Assembly (NCBI GenBank): GCA_001599935.1
Contig: BCIJ01000005.1
Span: 248,001-312,000, forward strand
Length of the DNA: 64,000 nucleotides
Direction of reading: 5' to 3'
Source of the DNA: Holtermannia corniformis
Taxonomy: Eukaryota > Basidiomycota > Tremellomycetes > Holtermanniales
The number at the start of each line of letters is the position of its first letter. Positions within the stretch are counted from its first letter, which is position 1. The notes beneath the pieces were generated by a model, which ran no database searches, had not been told where the DNA came from, and saw only the letters and a list, made by a program, of their open reading frames with translations. Both the position numbers and the translations under genes were made by a program. Shown in pieces: positions 22,192 to 33,496 of this stretch.

Positions 22192-24667
22192 TCAGCGATG
22201 GCGCTCCATCTCTTCGCTATACTCGAAATCCATGCTATCCCGCCTCGGTGCGACCAAGCGCGCCCACTCGAGATACAGCCTGAAGACATACGCCGTCATG
22301 TCAACTTTACGCCAGTGCGTCAACGCCCATTCCTGTCCTGCTTCGGCGATATCGCGCGCGAGCTCTTGTTCGCCCGTGTGGCCGGCCAGATCACCGCGGA
22401 ACTGGACGTGTCAGCGCCGTGCGGAAGAAACGCGAGGGTAAAACTGACGAAGGTCAAGGCGTCGTACAAGTCGGAATAATCGATTTGGATGGGAATGTAG
22501 TGCACCCAGGGTTGGATGCGTTCTGTCCACCACTCGGCTGCGAGAGGTCAGCTTGCTGAAAAGGTTGTGAAGGAGCGCGTACGCATGATGGTCGATTTGA
22601 AGATGAGCGAGCCGGATGTTAGTAAGCGCGTAAAGCGCGCACTCCAGGCGTTGCCGTCGCTATCGACCCGTCAGCCGGGCCCGTGCGGTTCAGGTGGACT
22701 CACACGTCAAAGACGTATTTAGAACGCTGGGCATCTTCGTGCGTCTGGCCTTCGCGGAACGAGTATTCTTCGGCAATCTCGCTACATGTACCATCTTCTT
22801 GATCGCATTCTGTCCACGTCAGCACCGGTAGCATCTAAGACTGAGACGGTACGCGACGACAGCTCGATCACCGCGCGACACGACAGTCCAAGGGCGACAA
22901 CTCACGCAAGGGAGCTCCGGTAAACCCAATGTCCATACCCCACTCGTTCAGCTCTTGTCGCTGCACTGCCTCGGTAGCCCTGTCCAACGACTTGGATTTG
23001 ATGGCTCGATCAGGTGGAGGGAGGACACTTGCGGTCCCCTCTGTCTCGTCCGCCAGACGAACCAGGCGCGCGCGGTGCGAAGTGCGCCAGGTGGTGAAAG
23101 CGGAATAGTACGCTCCAGTGTTTGAGCCGCGCTGTACGTGTCAATCTAGATCGACCAGGGCAGCGTAGACACTCACCCAGAGTAACTTGTCCTGATCCTT
23201 TTCATCCCACTCGAGCCTCCCCGTCTCGCTCAGATCCGTCCACTGCTCGACCGGGACGCCCAACACGTCCGAATGTAAGCGTGTCTTACTGAGCGCAAAG
23301 ACGGGCATGAGGTCCTGCACCTGCGGCACTCGGCCACTCGTGACGCCGTGGATCTGGACGAGGTCGGGGTGCGCACAGAGGTCCATTGTCGCATAGTGGT
23401 TTGCGATGAACGATTTCGGTTTGGTGCCAGCGTATGGGTGCCTCGGCGCTCTGCGCATGCGCGACGTGGGAGGGCATGCGGCTGGCCAGCCTCGGATCGA
23501 GGTGTCGACTTCTTGGGTACTGTCTATGTCTGTGTTCGCGTACTCGATCAGCTGCTGTCTCTATCGACCAGCCCGAGCGTGGCACCACTCACATTCCCCG
23601 TCTTCAACGTGGTCCTCGAGTTCCTGCCTGTGAGCCCAGCCAACAACGCCCTGAGGGGTATCATGGACCGAATACACCACAGCCATATCGTCCAACCACT
23701 GCACGATTGGCCGGATCAGATCCGCTTGCCCCTGCAAGCGCTCATCGGCGCCTGGGATCTCTTGGCCGTCGTATTGGGTGATGGCGCGCAGAGAGCCCCG
23801 GACGACCTTGAGAGTGTACGTGTCGGGCAGAGCAGAGGCCTTGCGGATGCGCGCCACGAGGTCTGTTGGGGATAGGGCGCGGAAGGGGAGCAGGTCGGCG
23901 GTGATTTGGTCGTATTCGTCTGGGAGCTGCACGCGCTCTTGACTGTGACATGTCAGTTGAGGCGGTACCCAAGAGTTGGGCATGGCGGAAACGCAGCCGG
24001 CAGCGTCATGCAAGAGCAACACTTACACGACATATGCCCACCACTTGTCAAACCCCTTGGGTGGTGCTTGCCCGTATCGACGCCGGTATTCCTCCACGGC
24101 TTGCTTCAACGTCGTGCTCTGCCGCATCACCTTGGCATCCCACTGTTCGCGTGCATCTCGGATCAGCTGGTAAATCGGATGAGCCGACACAGGCAGCGAG
24201 GTGTTGACGTGCAGGATGCCGTTTGCGACTGGGTGTTCAGGAGCCGTGTGACCTGCGATCTGCGGTGGAAGCGGAACGCGGACGTGGGAGCGGTAGGCAA
24301 AGGGCGAATGGTGTGTTTCGTTGAGATTCCCTACTGCTTTAGGATGGTGTGTCTTGCTGGTGCTAGAGCTGATTGGCAGCCGAGGCCCTTTCTGCCCGTA
24401 TAGCCAGAACAAGCCGAGCACGACGAGGGCGAGCCAGACGCGGCCCGTGAGGCCGAGCCACCGTCGGTTGGCGGCCGCTTCAGCATACAGCTTGAGTTGG
24501 ACCGAGCCCCTCCGCGGTTTCTCTGGCTTGGGTCCCAACTCTGCGCCATAGTCGCTCACGGGGCTTGATGGTCGCGGGGAAGCCGAGACGGTTTGGATAA
24601 GCCGCCTCGCAAACGACGGCTTGCGTTCGTGCCCGTACGCTGGCCGGCTAGGCTTCCGCTGCTGCAT
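22192..24667 (-). CDS. CAP10/GT90-family glycosyltransferase, type II membrane protein
   Basis: Family of Golgi glycosyltransferases (CAP10-like xylosyl/glucosyl transferases) acting on glycans or capsule-type polysaccharide. A basic cytosolic N-terminus precedes one membrane anchor (VWLALVVLGLFWLYG, about residues 80-95). The stem leads to the family entry motif PPKGFDKWWAYVV, then DEYDQITADLLPFRALSP, and QADLIRPIVQWLDDMAVVY. The catalytic half is recognised by KPKSFIANHYATMDLC, WGMDIGFTGAPL, the region after YVFDV, and RFTRLLTSGSLIFKSTIM, followed by WVHYIPIQIDYSDLYDAL. Introns are short and numerous. It ends EEMERHR at 22192. Start at 24667, with 443 bases separating it from the divergent phosphatase gene. 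Confidence 0.87.
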
Positions 24668-25110
24668 CCTGGTGTGGTGGTGTGTGCCGGTCAGTGCCAG
24701 AGCCAGTCAAGGCGATGAGCACCAGCCAGCCAGGGTTCTCCACCGGCGACTGGCCCAAACCAACGTCCCGCGTCGGCTTGCCCTGACGACGCGCACGCGT
24801 ACAAAGGCTGAAATCTCCGATCAGAAGTGTCAGAGGACCGAATTAGACCGGGCCGTCGATCCCGTAACGTGAGCAGAGACATTGGCCGGACTCGTCAACT
24901 GGTGTCAGTCAGACGTCGTACCGGGCGGTCAGTGTCAGTCAGTCATGGTTGGTCGAGGATGGGCGTGTTGCAGGCAGCAGCAAGCAGCGACACTGTCCCC
25001 AGCCACGTTGAGCTCGAGATCGGAGCCCCAACGAGAGACGGGAGATGCAAAGATGTCGATAGGCAGCATGCACTTGGGTCATCTTGAGAGTCGTGAGAAG
25101 CAGCGGCACC
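24668..25110. promoter_or_regulatory. divergent intergenic region, GT90 / phosphatase
   Basis: 443 bases between two start codons facing away from each other. Imperfect repeats of gtcagtcag/gtgtcagtcag lie at about 24900-24945. I see no recognised site. Confidence 0.35.
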
Positions 25111-27312
25111 ATGTCCGCGACCCCGAGACCAACGTCGACCACACCGCTGCTCACACGGCCAGCCAGAGAACGCAGCATCTCGCAGCATGCAAGGAGGCGT
25201 CGCCGTTCCCCTCCTTTCCAAGTCCTGCCTGCCATCTTGCTCGGTACACTGTGCCTGCTGTCCGTTCTGGCCGTCTGGGATGTCTCGCCGTATGGGCAGT
25301 GCTATATCCGTCCGCTGTGCGAGATGCTGGGCGATGACAGACTCGGGATAGGGGCAAAGGATGCCGTGTGGTGGGCGAACGCTGGAGCGTATGCACCATG
25401 GCGCTCGGTCGGGGCTGGTGGAGGACAGCGGGGGCTGCCGAGGGGATGTGGGATCAGCCAGGTCACTCTGGTCAGTCTACCCGTCGTGTAGGCCGAGCAC
25501 TGCAAACGGACAACCTCAGCTGCAACGGCATGCCGCACGGTTCCCAACCACCTCGGCGTCCAAACCACTCCTCGCGGCACTCGCAAAGCTCAAGCACAGA
25601 TCAGGATCCCTGCCCAAGCGGCATCCAGAGCTCGCGTTCCTCGCGAGAGCAGACTACGAGCTTCAAGGATGGAAGTTTGACCAGCTTACAACACCGGGAC
25701 GATATCAGTGCATAACAACGACTTGAGCATGCAGCCAAGCTGACAACTGGCTTGTACAGGGGATATCAAGCCGGCCGGCGGGCTCGCAAGACGTATGGCA
25801 GACTATACGAAGCAGGCCATCGGTTATTTGTCCGTTCGTCGGGTGGGGACAGGGTGGTCGAGACGGCTAGGCATTGGCTTGCGGTGCGTGTTGCGGCCGA
25901 ATCCTGCAGATGGCCCGTGCGGCGGCTGCGGGGTCGACCAGCAGCAGGCTGACGTGATCTGTGCACAGGGCTTCAATGGGGACAAGTATACCGGCGAGGG
26001 GGACGAGGGAGCTTACCGGCTCGATGTGGTGATCCCAGAGGATGCTGTGCGGATGATGGCGCCAACTCTTGTGCTGCTGCTGCGACTACGCTGACGCTCG
26101 CAGTCTACCAACAACACTCTATCTGTCCACTCATGTCCCGCGTTTGAACGAGCGTCAGTCCGCAGCGGCCTCCTGAGCCCCTCTGACCAACGGCACCACA
26201 GCGACCCCTCACCAGGCTCGACCGAGCTCTCAGCACTCGTACCTCTGCTCCAGCCCGCCGCAGACCGCCTCAACGCGCTACTGCACCCAGTCGAGCCTCT
26301 CACGGCCAACGACGTCCTGGAACTGATGGCGCTCTGCGCTTACGATTCCCAAGTCCGCGGAACGGCTTGGAAGGGCTGGAGCGCCTGGTGTGGCGTCTTC
26401 AAGCAGGACGAGTGGGAGGCCAAGGGGTATGCTAGGGAAGCCGAGAGGTGGTACCAGGTCGGCGAGGGCAGCGTGCGTTCTATCGTCTGGGTGCGAGGTC
26501 ATCGTAGCTGACTAGGCTCGCAGCGCTATGGCCCGTCCATGGGTGTGAGTGCAGTCCGTTTCGAGAACCAAGGTATCTCATCTCCACACTAGGTCGGATA
26601 CATTGCCGAGCTCCTCGCACGGCTCCAAGATACCGCCGTGACACCGACCCCAAACGTCAACATGACGCTCGATGCCGACGACGCAACGTTTCCAAAAGGC
26701 GGCCAGAGGGTGTTTGTGGTCAGTACCCTTATACGTTTCAGACCATGTCAAGCTAGAGTGCAGCCATCCTGGGCTGCTCGATAAGATGCCGGAGGTACTG
26801 AGATTGATTCATAGGACTTTTCGCACGATAACGAGCAGGTTGAGATCTTGGCTGCGATGGGCGTCCTCAAGGTGTGTTCTGCGCAGCAAGCAAGAGCTGT
26901 CCACTGGCTCACACTTGCAGCAACACCGTCCACTGCCCACGACCGAGCTACCCGAGAAAAGAACCTTTCCGCTTGCTGCCATCATCCCGTTCGGGTCCAC
27001 GATCGCGTTTGAGCGCGTCAGCTGTGATCTCGCAGGGTGGGAGCCGGATCCCGACTCGAGTGCGGCTGTGGGTGAAGACGACGGTCGAGTCGACTACGTC
27101 CGGATCGTGATCAAGTACGTGCTCACCCTCCAACGAGCTTGCGACTGATGCGCGGCAGCGATCGAGTCTACCATGTCGATCACCTCGCGTGCGACCAGTC
27201 GATCTTCGCAGAACATGGCTTGTGCGACGTCGAGTCGTTTGTTGAGAGTCAGGCGTATGCTGTTGCTGGCGGCGACTGGGACGAGCGGTGCTATGAGCTC
27301 GACGAGGTCTGA
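25111..27312 (+). CDS. membrane-anchored histidine acid phosphatase (phytase-like)
   Basis: Branch 2 histidine phosphatase that releases phosphate from inositol phosphates or other esters outside the cytosol. A basic N-terminus precedes a single anchor (FQVLPAILLGTLCLLSVLAV, about residues 37-56), so the enzyme domain should face the lumen or outside. Catalytic RHxxRxP is present in LLQRHAARFPTTSAS. The proton-donor HD is in DFSHDNEQVEILAAMGVLK, joined across a splice. Other family blocks: KTYGRLYEAGHRLFVRSSGG, then ALCAYDSQVRGTAWKGWSAW, and RYGPSMGVGYIAELLARLQ. Introns are mostly 45-60 nt, with one longer at about 25885-25969. The stop is at 27312. 3-phytase A-like proteins are usually secreted with a cleaved signal; here the hydrophobic segment looks like an uncleaved anchor. 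Confidence 0.87.
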
Positions 27313-27467
27313 TGACGCGTTGGAGACTGGGCTCGACTAGGTGCGCGCAGATGGCAGGGTGGTAGAAGCTACAACGTTGCGTGCATTGCATGAGCTAGAG
27401 TGCTGTTCGGTAGACGAATATACAACATGAAGCCCAAAAGAAGCACAGACGGTGCGCAAATACGAGC

Positions 27468-28449
27468 CTAAACTGAGCAAGCGCCACTCTTGCAGTACCC
27501 ATTCGACTGGTAAATCTGGTTCGAGTCATCTATCCGTCGATCAGTGCCGTATCCATCCTCTGCGCAGTCAAGCGCACGTACCCTGTCCGGCATAGTGATT
27601 GTTCCTGTCGGTGCCGACACACTGCGAGAACATGGCGCAAGTGTACACTCCCGGCGTGTGCTTTGGCACTTGGGCTCGCCTATCGTTCGTGTCGAGATAC
27701 GTGTTGACAAAGACGCAACCTTCAATCTGGTCGCACGCTTTCAGGCAGTCGTCGATGTTGGTGGCGAGGGTGTAGGTCATGTAGGACGAGTCTTGGGTTG
27801 CCTTGATCGCGTTAGCTGATGGCTGCGTACGGGTGAGGTGGACGACTGACAGCACCGACCGTGTGCCCTTTCCAGTGCCCGTTGGGCGCTACGACCTTGT
27901 AGTCGTGGTACTGGACTTGATACTGGGCGTAGTCAGCTCTTATTCGTCGTCGCGTCACAGGATTACGCACGGTGAGCTCGCAGACCGGGTCCGATAGCGG
28001 ATCGCGCTGCAACGTCGCGTTGGCGTTCCGATGCCGATGCGGTGGTTTACATCCTTGAGGCAGTGAGCCCCGATTGCCGCCGTTACAGATCTTGAGCCTG
28101 CTCGGGGACGGACGCCAGCTCAGTCGGAGCCAGGACCAAGAGCGAGTCACGGTCGTGCAGTGGGTAGCGTCACCACCGTCCCACTTGGGCTGAGCTATCG
28201 TCAGCTTGACAGGCTGTAGTCTGCTTTGGGTGCACGCACGAGGTCTGCCCAGGCTTGGGTGTTGGACGGCTTGGTGTTGCTGCAGAACGAGCCTGGGGTC
28301 GATCCAGAGTGCCATGGGAAGCCGCTCGCACCGAAATAGCGCTGGTTACCGAGCGTTGTTCCGCGCAAGTCGACAGGACTGGCGTTGACGGCCAGTGGTG
28401 AAGCTAGAAGAGTAACAGCCACGACGAGACGAGACGAGTACATGAGCAT
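27468..28449 (-). CDS. secreted PAN/apple-like cysteine-containing protein
   Basis: The N-terminus MLMYSSRLVVAVTLLASPLA is a signal peptide; MYSSRL at 28443 is an alternative start. The C-terminal half resembles a basidiomycete secreted family with a PAN/apple-type pattern: SYMTYTLATNIDDCLKACDQ, then GCVFVNTYLD, TCAMFSQCVGT and a final SNQIYQSNGYCKSGACSV. The middle exon gives QYQVQYHDYKVVAPNGHW. Introns are short. Such proteins are often induced in fruiting or surface structures; the function is unknown and this use is not shown here. It faces the phosphatase gene, tail to tail, 155 bases apart. Confidence 0.65.
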
Positions 28450-28939
28450 GTCGGAGCGAACGTGGGTGGAAAGTGCGAGTCGTCAGGATCGCACTTGTAC
28501 TTGTACTTACATACTGACAGCGCTAGGAATAGCGCTCCCGTCGACGTTGGCGCACAACGGGACATGACGCCAACAGCGTAAAGCGGGCCAGGCGAGCAGG
28601 GATCGACGGTTCCGAAACCTGCCTCGCGCCACCCACCGCCACTTTACTCCCGTCGGGTTCGAGTACGGTGACTGACTTTGCGAGCGAGCATTCAGTACAA
28701 TATTGTACACGAGCGTGTGCACGGCCGCGAATGGTACTTGTCACTTTGTATCGTGTCTGACCGGCTTGGGCTCTGGCCGGGTTCTGACAAACGACGTGCG
28801 CGTACTGCGTGTCAGTCCGGAAGCTCGCTTGCGTTGCTATTTGCGAGATGAGCGAAACCCAGGTCCAAACAGGGCAGCGTCAGGTCCGCGTAGTCAGACG
28901 GTGCTGTCACTCGGCAAGAGGTGCATTTTCAGTGCTCAG
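28450..28939. other. intergenic region, nothing supported
   Basis: 490 bases upstream of the secreted protein gene and downstream of the small unknown gene, both on the minus strand. It presumably contains the promoter of the former. No site recognised. Confidence 0.4.
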
Positions 28940-29512
28940 CTAGCGTAAGCCCTTGCTACACTCCCACGAGCTCAGATGGCGCCAACCGGCGTGAGCGTAC
29001 ACTCCGCGTCGGATCGGGATATGCCGATGACAGTCTACGCAGAGCTGCCAGTCTTCATTCAACGCCTTGCGCTGCGGCACCGGGTCGAGCTGAGCGCGCG
29101 GAAAGCCGGCCTGACTGGCCGAGCACGAGGGCGAGAGGGACTCTGCGGCGGATACGATTGATGGCGGGCAAGAGCGTACTTTTTTACTGGCGGCGGCCGA
29201 AGTGACTTTTGAGGATCTTGAACCGGGGTGAGGGTGCGTTGGGCTGCTGAGGTTTGATTTGGGATGCTTGCGGGGTGTGTGGCCATTGTATGGCTGCGCT
29301 TTCGGGACTCGGGCCAGGTTGATCGGTGTGAGCGGGGTGATTGTAGACGAGGACGCTTGACTTGCATGGACGTGGGACGGAGGCGGACGCGGGTTGAGGT
29401 AGTGGTGCTGGTTCGAGACGGCAGACCTAGGCGGTGCATAGTAAGGCTTTTCATGCGCAATCTGTTCCCACTGCGAGTCTTTCGCGGGTCGAGCAATCTC
29501 TACAGTCGGCAT
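28940..29512 (-). CDS. hypothetical small Pro/Ser-rich protein
   Basis: An uninterrupted frame of 190 residues starts MPTVEIARPAKDSQWEQIAH and is rich in Pro, Ser and His. The C-terminus has a possible metal-binding pattern, LCVDCHRHIPIRRGVYAHAG. I recognise no family. A frame on the same strand is also open through most of the span, so reading frame and gene status are uncertain. It is divergent from the MAP kinase kinase gene. Confidence 0.35.
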   Translation of the reverse strand: MPTVEIARPAKDSQWEQIAHEKPYYAPPRSAVSNQHHYLNPRPPPSHVHASQASSSTITPLTPINLARVPKAQPYNGHTPRKHPKSNLSSPTHPHPGSRSSKVTSAAASKKVRSCPPSIVSAAESLSPSCSASQAGFPRAQLDPVPQRKALNEDWQLCVDCHRHIPIRRGVYAHAGWRHLSSWECSKGLR

Positions 29513-30060
29513 CGTGCGCTCCGAGGGTCCTAGGCCATTCTCTTGTCCGATCCATCCGCTCCCGGTCCTGCTTGTCGCTCTGGCTCGCCCGCCGCGTTCT
29601 GGCTGGGTTATAGCCCGTTCTCGGGTCGAATCGAAGGCGGCGGTCGTGCTGCTTGCGAAACGGGCATGACAACGGATCGAGCTGACCCCCTGCTAGTTGT
29701 GGTTCTGAGCGTTGCGAGGCAGCACGGTCGGACTTTACAACGTGTGAGAGGATGAGAAAGGATCGGTGAACGGGAAGGCGTAGGGAGGCCAGAGCACGCC
29801 ATGCTCGCTCGGTCGAAGGCTGCGGTGGGCGATAACGGTTGGCAGCAGTGTGCAGATGAACCAGAGTGATCAGCAGAGCATTCTACGTGGTGATAGACGA
29901 CGGACAATGTCAAGAAGCGTCCGGGACCAAACGCACAAAGCTCCATCTCTACCGCTCATCGTTCTTCTTGTTCACCTCGCACGTCGTCTGGTCGCTCGCC
30001 CACGTCGCCTGTCCCAGTCTGCATGGCCTCTACCACCCTGCGTAGGACCGATCGCGCACC
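29513..30060. other. intergenic region upstream of the MAPKK gene
   Basis: 548 bases with no supported gene; upstream of the ATG at 30061. The CACCATGG context around that ATG is favourable for translation start. Confidence 0.4.
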
Positions 30061-31950
30061 ATGGCGGCCCCTCAGCAGCACGGTCGACGTCCCGGCGGCG
30101 CACGCCCGCTACCCACCCGGTCTGCCCTGCCTTTGAAGCTGAGCATCCCGCTTGGCAACGTCCGTGAGTCGGTCCAGCGTCGACGTGCGCAAACGCTCAC
30201 TAGCCTCCGCTCTAGCCGGCGCCAACGTCGATCAAGCCAACGAGGCCGGTTGGCACCTGGCGCCCGTCAGTCTCCCTGCTATCCGTTCACCCTCAACGAG
30301 CCCGCCGCCGTCTTGCCGTCCCGCTCTCAAGCTCTCAATGTCCTCGTCCGAGGCTGTCCCGCTCGCACCGAGCCCGTCCCCTGGCAGGCCAAAGCTCTCA
30401 CTGCACACGTCAGCAGCGTCCCACCGTGCGTCCACCCCGTCACTCTCACTGGCCATCCCGACGCTCGGTCCACCAATCCAAGACGGAGCAGACGATTCGC
30501 ACGCTGGGCCTGAGCATTCCGCACTCCGTACACCCATCGCCGGCGATGGCAACGACTCGACCCTGCTCGCCCGGCCGGCCTACTCGGGCGAAGAGTCAAG
30601 CTACGGCTACGGAGGGAGCTACAGCGGCGGCACAAACTCGTCGGGCCAGAGGACGATAAAGTCGATGACTGAAGACATCAAGGCCGCCATCGCCCTCTCG
30701 ACGCTCTCGCTCAACGAGGATCGACCACTGGGCGCACGGTCCCGCGCGAGCTCACTCGTCCGCCAGAGCTCGGACGGCACGCCAGATCACTACATGGCGA
30801 CCGGGCCGCAATCGACCTCGACCGTCGACTCGTCGCCAGTCACACCCGATGACGCCGGTCAAGTCGCCGCACAGAATGCAGAACTGCTCACGGCCGGTCT
30901 GGGGCCAGACGACCTCGAGGAACTCGCACGGCTCGGCGAGGGCTCGGGAGGCGCCGTCATGAAGGTCAGAAGCAAAAAGGGAGGTCTCGTCATGGCGAAA
31001 AAGGTCGGTCCGGCACGCTTGCGAGCACAGACTTACCCGTACTACCAGGTCATTGCACGTACCGCCAACCCACTCGAACACCGCCAGATCCTCCGCGAGC
31101 TCCGCTACCTCAACTCGTGCTCGTCCCCTCACATTGTCCGCCACTTTGGCTCCTTCCTCTCGGACAATGACACGCAGATCTGTATCCTCATGGAGTACTG
31201 CGAGGGCGGCAGCCTCGAGTCGCTCATGCAAAAGATGATCGACAAGGGTCTGCGGAGCTCGGAGCATGTGATTGGGAGGATTGCGTCGGCGGTGCGTCGC
31301 TTGCCCAGCGGTCAATAAACCTAACGCTCACCCAGGTCCTCCATGGGCTCGACTACATGCACGAGAAGAAAGTCGTCCACCGCGACATCAAGCCGTCCAA
31401 CATTCTCATGACCCGCCTCGGCGTCGTCAAGCTGTGCGATTTCGGCGTCTCTGGCGAGCTAGTCAACAGCCTAGCCGGCACGTTTACCGGCACGCAATAC
31501 TACATGGCCGTTAGTCCCTCGTTGCCCTGCGGCCCTCTGCTAATCGCCACTCAGCCCGAGCGCGCAATGGGCGAAGGCTACAGTATCACGTCCGACGTCT
31601 GGTCGCTCGGGATCACGCTGCACGAGTTTGCGTTTCTCAAGTACCCGTTCCAACCGCCGCCCCGGAACCCGATCGAAGCCATCACCTGCATCACCCAGAG
31701 CCCGATCCCGCAAATGGACGACTCGACCGTCAACTGGACAGACAACATTAAGGATTTCATGGCGAAATGGTATGCTTGGCACAGACGGGACCGAGTGTAC
31801 ACTGACGCGTGCAGCCTGATCCGAGCCAAGACGGAACGCCCGTACCCTCGCGACATGCTCAAGCACGCATTCATTACGTTTTCAGAGCAGAAAAAGGTCA
31901 ACATGGCGCGCTGGCTGTCCCAAGTCTCTGGCTGGCCGTATGAGCCTTAG
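30061..31950 (+). CDS. MAP kinase kinase, Mkk1/2 (cell wall integrity) type
   Basis: Dual-specificity kinase expected to activate the Slt2/Mpk1 MAP kinase in the cell wall integrity cascade. About 270 Ser/Pro-rich residues precede the kinase domain. The glycine loop is LGEGSGGAVMKV and the ATP lysine lies in LVMAKK, followed by a splice to VIARTANPLEHRQILREL. The catalytic loop is VVHRDIKPSNILM. The activation segment is DFGVSGELVNSLAGTFTGT, with the Ser/Thr pair typical of MEKs, and then APERAMGEGYSITSDVWSLG. The first intron is 30164-30203 (40 nt); others lie near 31003-31048, 31290-31335, 31509-31553 and 31769-31815. The motif SGELVNSLAGTFTGT and the exon order fit Mkk1/2 better than Ste7 or Pbs2. 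Stop at 31950. Confidence 0.88.
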
Positions 31951-32051
31951 ACGCCGACGCCTCGCCACACCCTAGCATTGTTTTTGTCCTTCCGCCATCG
32001 TTTAGCATCGCTGTATGTACACTGTCCGTAATGCCATGTCATGTCACGCCG

Positions 32052-33258
32052 CTAGTCTGTATCCATCCGATCATCCTGCGCCTCGGGTCCGAGCGCGCGC
32101 AAAGCGTCGAGAAACTCTGTGAGGCCCGTACCGGCGCCCTCTGGCAGCCCCAGTTCGGCCATCATCGAAGGCGGAAGGCCGCCGTTACGCAGGGCACTGT
32201 CGAGGGACGCGACGGCGTCGTGGAATTGCGGCGAGGCAAAGATGGGCATCAGGTCGGACGCTGTCGGTTCGGAAGGTAGGTTGAGCCCGGGCGGGAGCAG
32301 TGCCGGTACCGACGCGAGCAGGCTCGGGGTTGATGCGAGGAGAGACTGGATCGCCGAGGGCGCAAGGACGTCGGTCAAGCGGGCTTCTGTCAACGTATCC
32401 GTATCAGCACCAGCGCAGGTTCATACGTATCGACGGACCCTCACGAACGACAGCAGGCAGACCTGCACGGCTCGAAAGCATCCTCGCGAGCGCCGCGACC
32501 TGCTCTTGCGAGAAAGGGGTCGATCCTACAGCCTGCGCGGTCCCGCGGTTCGCCAGAGGGCTGGGGCTAGGTGCGACGTCGGGAAGGCTACCGAATGAAC
32601 GACCTGGAGCGAGCGGAACGGGCACTGCGTGTGCTGGACGGGGCGCGCCGGGCATCTGCGGCGTCGAGAGCGCCGAGGACGAGGCGGCCGGGATGGGTGC
32701 CGAGCCGATGCTGCGTGTACCATCAGCATCCTGCATCCTTGCTTGACCCAACTCACACGTAGCTAGAGTCCTTGATCAGCTCGTTCAGATCCGTCACGAA
32801 ACGAGCATCGTCGTCCGACGACGCGTTTTGGAACCAGTACTGCGATCCAGTCAGTCGAACCACCGAACCAAACTCAAGCCAGCGCACAAAGTGACGGTCG
32901 CCAGAGGATGAAAACTTGAGAACATGGGTCCGGCCCGAAGGGTCCTGGGCGACCTTTTCGAACGCGACTTCACCGTCGAACAGGACGAATTCCTATAAAC
33001 GTCTCAGCGTCCATCCTCGCACGTTGAATCGAGCAATGCACATCTACGAGCGTGCCTTCGGGACGACTTCTCCAGCCTGTGATCGCTCTGTCAGTGATGT
33101 TGAAGCGGCGGCACCAACGGGGACGCACGTAGCCAGAGCAGATCATCGCCCTCGTCAAACGACACGACGAGCTCTCCCTTTGCGGGGTTGGCATCGAGCC
33201 ATTGCGACACTGCGTCGCGGCGCTCAAGGCGGCCAGCTGGGATCCTGAGGACGGGCAT
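32052..33258 (-). CDS. RPN13: 26S proteasome ubiquitin receptor Rpn13
   Basis: Binds ubiquitin through a Pru domain on the proteasome base and recruits a UCH deubiquitinase. The N-terminus MPVLRIPAGRLERRDAVSQW leads into the Pru domain: ELVVSFDEGDDLLWLR, then WRSRPEGTL spliced to EFVLFDGEVAFEKVAQD, then SGRTHVLKFSSSGDRHFVRW. A Pro/Ala-rich linker follows. The C-terminal DEUBAD-type helical domain begins near LTDVLAPSAIQSLLAS and includes LMPIFASPQFHDAVASLDSA. It ends DDRMDTD. The introns near 33128-33079 and 33046-32995 were placed by Pru continuity. Both Rpn13 domains are kept, unlike the shorter Saccharomyces protein. Confidence 0.88.
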
Positions 33259-33496
33259 GGTGCGATCTAGAGGATAACTACGTCTAGTGATGGTGATGAT
33301 GCTTCAAGTTGAGCGGGGGGTTAGGCGGCGGCAACCGACACGGTCATGAGCAGACGATGCATCTGTGCTAGTCTTTCATTCTCTCTTCTGTTTGGCGCAT
33401 TAAAACGCAGTATACAACGGAACCGGAAGCTATGCGATGCGAGGGTGATGCGATTGAGGTTGGGATCGGTCCGACGAGAGTGTGGAGGTTGCAGGA

